64,000 bases of DNA from Lasiosphaeria ovina (Eukaryota; Ascomycota; Sordariomycetes; Sordariales; Lasiosphaeriaceae): assembly GCA_033439765.1 (NCBI GenBank), contig JAULSN010000001.1:1612001-1676000 (forward strand). Direction: 5' to 3'. Below the pieces are notes generated by a model, which was given only the letters and a program-made list of their open reading frames with translations, did no database searches and had not been told where the DNA came from. How positions within the stretch are numbered: position 1 is the first letter of the stretch; each line of letters starts with the position of its first letter. The translations under genes and the position numbers were made by a program. Shown here piece after piece: positions 22,482 to 31,291 of the stretch.

Positions 22482-22508
22482 AAAAAAAAAAAAAAAAAAA
22501 AAAAAAAA
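22482..22508. repeat. Poly-A run of 27 bases
   Basis: Uninterrupted A homopolymer on the plus strand. It could mark the tail of a retroposed sequence, but no LINE or gene copy is recognisable next to it. Confidence 0.9.
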
Positions 22509-22677
22509 GATATGTTGCACGCTGTACCCGATAATGGTTTAGGGGCATAGACTGCAAGGCAGGACCCCTGCAACAGTTGACAGTAGAGAACGAAGTTTGC
22601 ACGCTGTCGGAAACACAGCACTCTGGAATCTGTGGAATTGATGGGGGTTACAACTGTTTGATTGTATTGCTTGTTCG

Positions 22678-22700
22678 GCACTCTGGCAAAGCCAGAGTGC
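22678..22700. repeat. Perfect 10-bp hairpin with AAA loop
   Basis: gcactctggc, loop aaa, then gccagagtgc. A short T-run follows two bases later. Probably part of a decayed transposon or LTR rather than a terminator of a nearby gene. Confidence 0.7.
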
Positions 22701-23192
22701 TCCTTTTAATAAACGTGTGAGTAATGGCAACGGCTACGCGTTCCGTGGCAAATGTTACCAATCTACTGCTCTGGCCGATTCTGGAGCCTTCGCCTGGATG
22801 GTGTTCTAGCCTCTAGCTAGAACCCCTTCTTTCTGATAGGGTTCAAGTGTTGGGACTGCCAGGGACTGGTCTACGCGTGTCTGCCTAGTTTTGGGCTACC
22901 AAGCTAAACCACCGTGGAGCCGAGAATCGGGCCCACGGGTCCTGTTAATTACTAGTATATTCTAGGTGATAGTCTAAATATACTGCTATATTCAATACCA
23001 CCCCAGTTTTGGTACCAGGATACTGCGTAATGTCCTAGGGATTATACTAGGATGCCAGGTACTATCCCATAACATGTACCAGTATATGCTAGAAACTTAG
23101 ACACCATAGGTGACATCGAAAGGAAACTTTAGCCTGGGGGGACTGAAAACTGGCCTCTGAGGCTGTGCAGCGGTGGCGTATGGGATCATCAT

Positions 23193-25081
23193 AGCTCAGG
23201 GAAAAACCGGGGAAAGCTTAGGACAATTCAGCCACAGCCCACACCAGCAGTGCCGCGAACGAAAATGAAAATTTCGTGAGCCGAGATTCATCTCATACAT
23301 CTGGGCTGTTTCCCGAGCATGGTGAGTAAGAGAAAACGGGACTCGGCAAGAGGAACCCCATACCTTCAGCGAACTCGAGGTCAGGGTGCTCATTGTTGAA
23401 CTTGATAATATCCTCCATGGTACGAACTTTGGAGTACCGCAAGGCTACTAGATAGCCTTCAAAGGCCCTTTTGACTTTGGCGTCTATACCTTGTGGCGCG
23501 GCAACTGTATGTTGAGTAACTGGGTTCTGGGGCTTTGACAAGTTGGAAAACTCACCCATGATGAATAATAAAAGCAGTCTCCCTTCATAGGTGGCTCAAT
23601 TTTAGTAGGCAGATTGACTAGGTAGACGACCTCACCCCCAGATTCCTGTACGGGTTCATTGCCCATTCTATTGCCTTTTCTGTAACTGTGGTGTAAGATG
23701 CCGAGTTCAAAGACGAGAATAGAGACACAAAATGTGGTCAACTCACAATGTCACCCGGCAGTTTCGGATCAGCATCGATAGTTTCCTTCGCTAGGGCCTA
23801 CCTATCAAGATCAACAAAGCCGAGCCTCAGGCCCGCAAAGGAGCTTTACATTTTGGCCGGCAAGGGGCTTGGCCTGTGCTAGTCTGAGGCCGGTAGTAAG
23901 GAGAACATCGCTTGAGAACTGCGAGACCTTCAACGGTCCTCGCATATCCACCAACGGTGCACCACTTCTCGGTCGATCGCAACATACCAACTCCACTGGC
24001 CACGCCGGGGGTCAACTTGAGTGTGTCGACTCCGGCGCGGGCAGCTGGCGAGATAAGAGACCCACATGTCTCTGTGCCCAGCGCAAGAGGGCTGAAGCCG
24101 GCTGCCACGCCGTGGGCAGAACCTGTCGATGACCCTTGAGGCGACTGCAAATTTCACTTGCCAGTGAGCAGTTGTGGGGATGTCGGCAAAATATAGGCGT
24201 CAGGTCGACTAACCGTTGGGCCACGGGACATTTCGCTTTTGCGGACGCCTCCTGGTACCCAAGGCGACTGTGCCTGTCCGCCGACTGGCGACTGGCGACT
24301 ACCGACCATCCCGGCCCTCCCCTGTGGCAGTCAGCACGAGTCAAGAAGCCTATGGTGGTGCCATTGTGCTTTCTTACTTTCTACCAAGCCATTCCTGTTT
24401 CGACATTGATCAGCACCAACCACCATCGCATTTGCAAAATGCACAAAAAAGACGTGTGGCACCCACAGAAAGGTTACTCTTTCCCAGAATAATTAGGCCC
24501 TCTTTGATCAGCTATGACAGGAACAATGGCGTAAACGTCAGCTTAGTCACGGCCTTGACTGGAATGTGTCGTTGGGGTGCGGAGCTTATGGCATCGATGA
24601 CTGGCCAGTTATCTGCTTGCTCCGAGTTCACAAGAGAGTAGGAGCCGCAGGTGGTGGCCATGCCGGCAATGTCAAAAATATCCTGGTGTCTGGTGAGCGG
24701 AAATGCAAGAATATTCGGAAAAGGAAAAGTAGGGAAAATTCTAAAAGTCAAGGTACCTACTTTGACAATGATTTGAATGCCATGCAGCGGCCCATGTATG
24801 TGGCCAGCACTCCTTTCGGCGTCGAAATTTCGGGCAACCGCGAAGATCTTGTCTTCGGGCACCATAGACAACATCAGGTTTAGTTTGGCGCCGACTTTAT
24901 TGTGTCGGTAGATCTGCGAAAGGTAAGTCTCGACAATCTGCAAACTAGTGAGGGTGCCATTCTCCAGTCGGGTGCGAAGACTCGCAGCAGTGGCTGTGTA
25001 GACGTCAAACAGTGGCTGGGCGGGGACGGTGGGTGACTTTACCGCTATTGCGCTGGCGCTGTCGATCTCTGGCGGCGACAT
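23193..25081 (-). pseudogene. Amidase-signature-family pseudogene
   Basis: On the minus strand the pieces run in amidase order. They are: the N-terminal region (FDVYTATAASLRTRLENGTLTS), PLHGIQIIVK then DIFDIAGMATTCGSY after an intron, LIKEGLIILGKSNLS, SPVGGQAQSPWVPGGVRKSE, QGSSTGSAHGVAAGFSPLALGTETCGS (the Ser-rich amidase signature), and KRAFEGYLVALRYSKVRTMEDIIKFNNEHPDLE. Lesions are a donor reading ATAAGC where GTAAGC is expected (near 24585), a frameshift near 23905, and no recognisable C-terminal third. Amidases hydrolyse amide bonds, here with no known substrate. Several introns must be assumed. A functional gene is unlikely. Confidence 0.7.
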
Positions 25082-25368
25082 GATTGACGGGCAGTGGCAG
25101 CGTCTGCCAAACCAAACCCAAGCCTTTGGGGCGTAATGTGTCGGCACGCGCAAATTAAGCGTAGGAAGTGAGAGATGGAAGAGGCCAAGTTTCCTCGTTA
25201 AAACTAGCGCCTTGGACCTCCCTTGTGCTAACCTATTAAAGAGAGGATCTATTCGGAGTGCCAAAAACGTCTATTTGAAGTGTTGACTAGATAAAAGGTG
25301 CTTTTCGCAATTATGTTAAGGCCTAATAGACCCAATCTCTACTGGAGAAATCTTGAGGTTTTGTTTAA
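25082..25368. other. Spacer between amidase relic and TIR element
   Basis: Upstream flank of the broken amidase. Nothing else seen apart from the 8-bp target site at 25361..25368. Confidence 0.4.
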
Positions 25369-25988
25369 GAGGATTGCTGCGCGCACCCACCCCTTTTGCT
25401 CGGTGCACCCACCCTATGATAAAATCATAGGCCTGGCACTTGACATCAACTGCCCGGCTTTTGCCGTAGTAAATTCGGTCTTTTGGATGGAGCCGCCCAT
25501 GCATCTCATCCTTGCCCTGGCAGGGCATACAGGGTTGGTTGCGGGCTCCCACAAAAGTATCGTAAATAAGGCGGAAAATGCAGCAACAATATTGCCAGTC
25601 ACCAGGCATACAATTTATGTGCTCGGCGCCGGCGAGGGACTTCGGGCTGCGGGCAGGAGATCGGGTGAGTCGGCCGCGCCCGGTGCCGGCGAGGGAGGTG
25701 GAGAGGGAGTTCGTGATGCCATCTAAATATAACCGGGCTCGTCAATACGGTATGGTGATAGGAAGCGGAATTGGTCATTACTTACCTGGATTAACGAGAG
25801 TTGAAAATAGCTTCATAATTCAACAAGATCGACCCTGCCATAGTGTGGGCTAGTTGCATGGCTAGTTGCGTTGAAAGTGGGCATTTTTGCGTACAAGAAG
25901 GTGGATCTAGAATGACAGGTGCCAGGCCTACGATTTTAGGGATGGTGGGTGCACCGAGCAAAAAGGGTGGGTGCGCGCAGCAACCCTC
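25369..25988. mobile_element. 620-bp non-autonomous TIR element, MULE-like
   Basis: Inverted ends of about 75 bp, 25369..25444 and 25914..25988, start GAGGATTGCTGCGCGCACCC and (reverse) GAGGGTTGCTGCGCGCACCC. They carry an internal echo, GCTCGGTGCACCCACC, and stay similar through AGGCCTGGCAC. Flanks TTGTTTAA (25361..25368) and TTGATTAA (25989..25996) match at 7 of 8 bases, consistent with a Mutator-class target-site duplication. The outer 23 bases resemble those of the element at 31292..33456. On the minus strand the interior encodes a short Ser/Pro/Ala stretch like the start of that element's transposase, so it may be a deletion derivative. Confidence 0.75.
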
Positions 25989-26323
25989 TTGATTAAAGAC
26001 CAAATAACACTTGCTAAAGCTATATTAGGTCCCAGTGTTGAATATAATTACTGGACTGTGGGCAGAACATTTTGACAGTCCGAAGAGACTTTCGCAAACT
26101 AAATACTGCTATTTGCTACTCAAAACAATAAAGAAAAGTATTATTGATCTGTAGATACCTACCTGGTACTTTAGTTGTCCAGACATCCTCTGGAAACGGT
26201 GTCCTGCCGCGTTACGTCATGCATACAAAACCAGCACCAATGACGAAATCTACCAAGGAGACAAAGTTACAAACCGCTTGACGCTGGCGAGCAGATCCAC
26301 CGTCTTCCTCCAACCTCGCAAAC
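25989..26323. other. Spacer upstream of the beta-lactamase-fold relic
   Basis: AT-rich; no coding signal besides the presumed promoter side of the next gene. Confidence 0.4.
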
Positions 26324-27379
26324 ATGAGCAAGACCCTCCGCCATATACAGCTCGACCCGGCCCGGCGAGTGCACCTGCTGAAAGAGCAAAAGACGGGACA
26401 GGATGCGCCGCTGTCGCTCCCCGTCGGCCGCACCCATGGCCGCGGCACTCCGGCGGCTGATGGCAGCCAACCAGGCGATGGCAGCATCTTCTTCATCGGC
26501 AACGAGACCACCGTCATCGAGTGTGCGGGGCTCCGCATCCTGACGGACCCCAACTTCCTGCACGCCGGCGACCACGTGCACCTCGGCCCGGGCGTGACGG
26601 CGACGCGCCTCAGGGACCCGGCCGTCGACCTCGCCGAGTTGCCGCCTTTCGACTGCATCCTGCTATCCCACTGCCACGAGGACCACTTCGACAAGCTCGT
26701 CGAGGCCTCGCTCGACCGGTGCGTGCCCATCGTCAGGACGCCGCACGCCCGCGAGTGCCCGACGGCCAAGAAGCCCGACGGCAACAAGTTCGAGGCCGTC
26801 TGGGGGCTCGGCTTTTTGGAGGCTGCCGTGCTGCACATCGATCGCCGGCTCCGCGGCCGCCGTCAAAGTCACGGCCATTCCGGGCAAGCACGTGCCACCG
26901 GGCCCGCTGGCGCTGGCCAACGACGTGCTGCACGCGGTCCCGCCAACCAACGGCTAGCTGTTAGAGCTAGGCACCGCTGGGGCTGGGTCTGCCGACAGCG
27001 ACCTGGCTGCGATAGGCTACCGCATCTACATCTGGGGCGACACGCTGTTCGTCGACGAGCTGCAGCAGATCCCGCAGTTCCTGCACCACCAGCGCGTCGA
27101 CCTGATGCTGGTCCACCTCGGCGGCACCACCATCCCCGGCCCCCACATGCCGCTGCTCATGTCACCATGGACGCCGCCCAGGGCGTGCGGCTGATGCACT
27201 TTGTCAACCCAGAGGTGACCATCCCCGTGCATTTTGATGACTATGACATCATGGTGTCGCCCCTGGTCGACTTTGTGCGCGCCGTCGAAGAGGCTAGGGT
27301 TCATGACCGGGTTATCTATCTGGACCGTGGCGACAAGTATCGTTTCCATGTCAGAGGGGAGGGGCTATACGGCAGCTGA
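26324..27379 (+). pseudogene. Metallo-beta-lactamase-fold hydrolase (UlaG/NAPE-PLD-like), frameshifted
   Basis: A frame of 351 codons is open, but its middle is in the wrong frame. The start shows GSIFFIGNETTVIE, LRILTDPNF and the metal motif SHCHEDHFD (HxHxDH). From about 26838 the coherent family sequence (KVTAIPGKH, YRIYIWGDTLFVDEL, VDLMLVHLGGTT) moves to another frame, which contains a TAG at about 26956 where Trp is expected. Near 27165 it returns to the first frame (MDAAQGVRLMHF, TIPVHFDDYD). Two frameshifts plus one stop mean no intact enzyme. Relatives hydrolyse phospholipid or lactone substrates. Sequencing error is the alternative for the indels, but not easily for all three lesions. 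Confidence 0.75.
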
Positions 27380-28611
27380 GGAGTGATTTATATATCTAAT
27401 TAACAACTGATTTAAATGGATTCACGCACGACTAGTAGGCCAAGTTGATAATCAGCTGTACTAATACATGCAGCCGAAAGTAAAGGGGCAGCTGTGATAA
27501 TGAATAGGTAATTAGTTGAGATGAAGCAGTAACTATTTGCCACCTTGTTTACATGTCTCGAGATCCAGAGCGGCTCCCGGCCGCGTGTTTACTTAGCGTC
27601 GACCCCTTGCCCGTGGCAAACTCGACGTGCCATCACGGTTGCTAGGTCGGGCGGGCAACGGCGACGGCGAGGGGCGTGCACTGTAAAGGGCCCGAACAGT
27701 ATTGCTATCACGTGGAGCAGCCGATCTGAACAGTATTGCTCCCGCGGGCAGCACACGGAGCAGGACAGCAAGACTGTTCATGCTTCGTGAGCAACCGCAT
27801 AACACTCTCTGCCAGATCAGTCACACCCTTCGCATCTTTCTTCCTTCTACGCAACATCTTCAGCTTTGCACTCTGCATCACCTCCGACCATCCTCATCGA
27901 GTCTTTCGATACTTCACCTACAACTAACACAGTCTTTGACGATTCCGGTAAGTAATCAACCACACTGATATCAAATACCCATCCACTTTCACAATTTGCT
28001 CTCTGCTCGGCGTACAAGCTGGGCATCTCTGAGCATTGTCCGCTGTGAACCAAGCTGCAGCAAACATTGAGCTAACAACAGTCGAACAGTCACAGGTATC
28101 ACCGGATACCTGCCCATCACCTCCATCGTTGGCATTCAGCGACAAACTGGTAAGCACAATTTCTGTCTCTCGCTCGCATTTCGCGTCGCTGTTCATTTCC
28201 CACACCTCGTGATCCACTTCGCGTTGCTGTGGGTAACTTCGTCTGATCAGCTTGACTGAACAGTCGCGTCAAGTGGCCGACTGAACAGACAAGTTTGTTC
28301 ATCGCTTCGCCCCGCGTCGCTGCAGTTACCTCATATTCCCTCCGCCCCTCCTGTCCCCCCTCTCAGCTTCCTCTTCCTGCAACTGCGTCTGCACTTAGAC
28401 TTCTGCTATCGGCTTCCTCAACTCTTTGCATCTACCATCATTCGACGACATCATCTTTGCTTGCCATCATTCATCAACACCACCTTCTACTATAGACATA
28501 TAGTGTCTCCATCAAACATCATCGTCTACTCAAGCGACATTGGTCCATCGACTAACACTCGACTTCAGCTTTACAAACTTACATCAACATCACTCTCCTC
28601 TGTCTTCGACC
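27380..28611. other. Long leader region of the repeat protein gene
   Basis: No gene seen. From about 27800 the sequence is CT-rich and contains several GTAAG donor-like and CAG acceptor-like sites (for example 27951 and 28151), so the transcript leader of the next gene may be spliced. A 13-bp direct repeat, gaacagtattgct, occurs at 27694 and 27728. Confidence 0.4.
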
Positions 28612-31203
28612 ATGGTATTCCTCTTTCCACAATCCGACCCTGGCTCGCTAGGTGCCAGTCCACCACTAGGCTCAGTGCAAGAAACCATGGCCTTACGCAA
28701 GGTCTTCGAATACCTCGGCAAGGGTATTCCCAACTTCATCAGCAAAGTCTACCGCAAGGTGGTTAAGCTCCTCGGCCGCGGCACCCGCTTCTTCTTTAAG
28801 AAGCTCGCCGTCTTTGTGTTCCGGACTGCCGAGCAGGCAAACACTCAAATCGATGTCGACAACCAGACCCCTGGTGACATCCCTCCGGTCCAGCAAGTGA
28901 ATGAGGAGACACCTCTCAACGAAGCCCAGCACGCCAACCCCGATGCTGGCAATTCGAATGCCGATGCCTCGGCAGCTGATATGACCGTTTCCGATGTTGA
29001 AGCCTCCCAGGTTCCTCTACCTGAGGATTCCAACCTCGATATATCATTTGATATGGAAGCAGCCGACACCAACTCGGCTGACATCGAAACCGTTGACATC
29101 GCCCTCATCGACATGACTGTCTATACAGCCATTTTCGACATAGCAACTGTCGACACTACCATTGAAGAGGCCAGCATCATCGATCCTGTCTCAATCGACA
29201 CTAATATAGTCGACACCACCACAATTGACAGTCTGACCGTCGATCAACCCTTCCACGTTGACATTCCCATCATCGACATGATTGTCGACACGACCAAGGT
29301 TGATGAACGTATGGTTGACGTCACTACCGTTGACACACCTATGGCTGGTACTCAAACCGTCGATGACTTTGTTATCGATACTATCATCGTTGACAACACT
29401 ATTGTTGACGCCCCCCTTCTTGAGGCGGATTTCGTCGATTTAGAGATGGTCGACAGACAGTCAGTTGATCTAGAAGATATCGATACGGACCTGGCTGAGG
29501 TTGATGCCTCGAACACGGCCTCGATCAACACAGAGTCGGTCGACACTGAGGACATTGACACCGAGGAATATGCCTCCGAGACATTGGATATTGAGCTTGA
29601 AGCTCTATCAAGCATCGCCAAATGGGAGACTCCCGCTATTGAACTTTCCGCATCCAGCAAGTTCGACCGGAACTTTGAACGCTTCATCCGTACCGATGAA
29701 GATGACGAGTGGATGGTGCCGACCATTGAGTTTTCCGAGCTCATGACTGACTCCGAGTTCACTAACAAGGCGCTCCTCAATGCTTCATATGGCCTCGATC
29801 TACCAGTGCCAACTGCGCGTCCTGCGACTCAGACGCCCATGGTGCATTCATACAAGCACATCCTCAGCGGCCCCGCCACAGCCGTTGTTGAGATCGTTGA
29901 GAGCGAGCATATCAACAATAATTGTGTCGAGAACACACTTGTCGATGATCATATCGAGGATCTCGACAGTGAAGGAGATTCGAGCCTCGAGTCAGTCATC
30001 AACAGTAATGGCTCGACCTCAAACGGCGACGAGAGTGTGCGCGCTTCGTCCCCTGACACACTACCATGTTCCGAGGAGAACTCCCCGCAGACGACTGCGG
30101 TAACACTCGCTTCTACGCCGTCCGAGGCAGAATCCTCACCGAAGGAGGAGAAATTGTCCACCATTACCATCACCAGCGCAGATGCCGCTCACACTGTGAC
30201 CTTGGATATTTCTCAAGAGGCAGCAGCTCTGCAGAAAGAAGACGATGTACCCATGACTATTGTCCCCAGCAAGCTTTCTCCCCTAGCTCGGGACTTTGAG
30301 ATGACCACCACGAAGAAACTTTCTCCTCTCGCTCGGGAATTCGAGATAACTCCCAAGAAACTTTCTCCCCTCGCTCGGGAGTTCAAAATGACCACGCCCA
30401 AGAACCTTTCTCCCCTCGCTCGAGAATTTGAAATGCCCCAGAACTGGGAACCCATTACGGCAGTTGAGGAACGCGGTGTGAATTTCGAGGGCAGCTTTCC
30501 AGTTCCCGGCGACCGGTCCGCCGACCTGCAATACGCAGTCACTGCAAGATTCGAGATCTTCTGGTACCTACCAGAAGAACAGATGGTGAAGAAGCTCACC
30601 ACTAAGGAAATGGTCGATTTCAACGACAAATACACCATGACACTGGAATATCCCCGAAACGAGCCCAAGGCCACGACCTCCTCGCCTCCCAAGGAGGATC
30701 AGACCTTCGCCGCGATTACAGACGCGGAAATCGACAACCTCCAAGGATATTTTCCCGTCCCCGGCGCCACGGATCGGGGCTTGCAATACGCCATCAGCCG
30801 AGAGGGAAAAGTTTTCTGGTACATCCCAGAGTCCAACCTTGTGAAGGCTCTCAGCGAGGACGATATGGTGACTTTCAATGCGAAATACACCATTGAGATC
30901 GAGTATGTCGAGCCTGGCCAGGAGGAAGGCCTCACCATCGAGGAGGAGACCAGCGAACAAGAGTCTGAGGACAACAAGAAGGATATTACCATCACACACA
31001 CATATCCTGTCCCTAATACCGACGCAAAGGAGCTCCTGTATGCCTTCGGATCCGATGAGCTCATCTACTGGTACTGGCCAGAGACCAGTGACATTCTCAA
31101 GCCCACGATCGACGAGCAAGAAATATTCTTCGCCGTGCACCCCAATGCCGGAAAACGGGCGCCCTTCATGCCCACCATCATAGAGGAGGAGGAAGAGGAG
31201 TGA
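28612..31203 (+). CDS. Large orphan protein of pentad repeats and aromatic C-terminal modules
   Basis: 863 aa from Met 28612 (context gaccATGG); the frame is open from 28540, so 24 more residues are possible. Parts, in order: a basic N-terminal segment (about 25-75) with LGKGIPNFISKVYRKVVKLLGRGTRFF in character, possibly amphipathic; an acidic stretch; residues 175-294 made of 24 five-residue units, 19 starting with (V/I/F)D; an acidic Ser/Thr-rich linker; four or five copies of (K)LSPLARxFEM; and three modules of about 56 residues with FPVPG, LQYAV and FWYLPE cores near 30487-30655, 30742-30909 and 30994-31150. No signal peptide, enzyme motif or named family was recognised. The regular pentads suggest a solenoid, but that is inference. 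Codon usage is less GC-rich than in neighbours. Confidence 0.75.
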   Translation: MVFLFPQSDPGSLGASPPLGSVQETMALRKVFEYLGKGIPNFISKVYRKVVKLLGRGTRFFFKKLAVFVFRTAEQANTQIDVDNQTPGDIPPVQQVNEETPLNEAQHANPDAGNSNADASAADMTVSDVEASQVPLPEDSNLDISFDMEAADTNSADIETVDIALIDMTVYTAIFDIATVDTTIEEASIIDPVSIDTNIVDTTTIDSLTVDQPFHVDIPIIDMIVDTTKVDERMVDVTTVDTPMAGTQTVDDFVIDTIIVDNTIVDAPLLEADFVDLEMVDRQSVDLEDIDTDLAEVDASNTASINTESVDTEDIDTEEYASETLDIELEALSSIAKWETPAIELSASSKFDRNFERFIRTDEDDEWMVPTIEFSELMTDSEFTNKALLNASYGLDLPVPTARPATQTPMVHSYKHILSGPATAVVEIVESEHINNNCVENTLVDDHIEDLDSEGDSSLESVINSNGSTSNGDESVRASSPDTLPCSEENSPQTTAVTLASTPSEAESSPKEEKLSTITITSADAAHTVTLDISQEAAALQKEDDVPMTIVPSKLSPLARDFEMTTTKKLSPLAREFEITPKKLSPLAREFKMTTPKNLSPLAREFEMPQNWEPITAVEERGVNFEGSFPVPGDRSADLQYAVTARFEIFWYLPEEQMVKKLTTKEMVDFNDKYTMTLEYPRNEPKATTSSPPKEDQTFAAITDAEIDNLQGYFPVPGATDRGLQYAISREGKVFWYIPESNLVKALSEDDMVTFNAKYTIEIEYVEPGQEEGLTIEEETSEQESEDNKKDITITHTYPVPNTDAKELLYAFGSDELIYWYWPETSDILKPTIDEQEIFFAVHPNAGKRAPFMPTIIEEEEEE
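29134..29493 (+). repeat. 24 pentapeptide-period units, (V/I)Dxxx
   Basis: 360 nt encode 24 consecutive five-residue units in one register, such as VDTTK VDERM VDVTT VDTPM. Two units (HVDIP, IIDMI) are shifted by one residue internally and the register then resumes. DNA repeats are diverged, so the period is held at protein level. Confidence 0.85.
30268..30444 (+). repeat. SPLAR peptide repeats
   Basis: Four near-identical units of about 13-16 residues with the core KLSPLAREFEM, separated by TT(P)K, sit between the acidic linker and the three aromatic modules of the repeat protein. Confidence 0.85.
30487..31150 (+). repeat. Three C-terminal modules of about 56 aa
   Basis: The modules start near 30487, 30742 and 30994. 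Each has (F/Y)PVP, then about six variable residues, L(Q/L)YA, about seven residues, (F/Y)WY(L/I/W)PE and a hydrophobic end. The first two continue to FN(D/A)KYT and a (L/I)EY end; the third diverges there. Acidic linkers separate them. Confidence 0.8.
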
Positions 31204-31283
31204 AGGAGCGTTTGGTAATAATTGGGGGGGGGTTTTGGGCAGAGTTGGGAGAGTTGGGAGAGTAATTTTTGTTGTCATGGATT

Positions 31284-31291
31284 ATAATTAA
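31284..31291. repeat. Left target-site duplication ATAATTAA
   Basis: Direct copy of 33457..33464, immediately outside the left inverted repeat of the MULE. Confidence 0.85.

Larger units (their letters stand above)
21492..23192. other. Gene-poor AT-rich stretch with decayed repeats
   Basis: Contains a poly-A tract, a perfect hairpin and remnant repeats. On the minus strand 22265..21945 encodes a fragment (SNLTHLTLSQC...FGDLITLHLRVLRVLEQ) that resembles one or two leucine-rich repeats of an F-box/LRR protein, but no intact gene surrounds it. Confidence 0.4.

Noticed and set aside
22488..22500. Poly-A tail of a LINE or processed gene copy
   Set aside because: No reverse-transcriptase or gene-like sequence and no flanking target duplication next to the A27 run.
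25298..25726. Plus-strand open frame of 142 codons
   Set aside because: It spans the left inverted repeat of the 620-bp element and has no domain; the transposon explains it.
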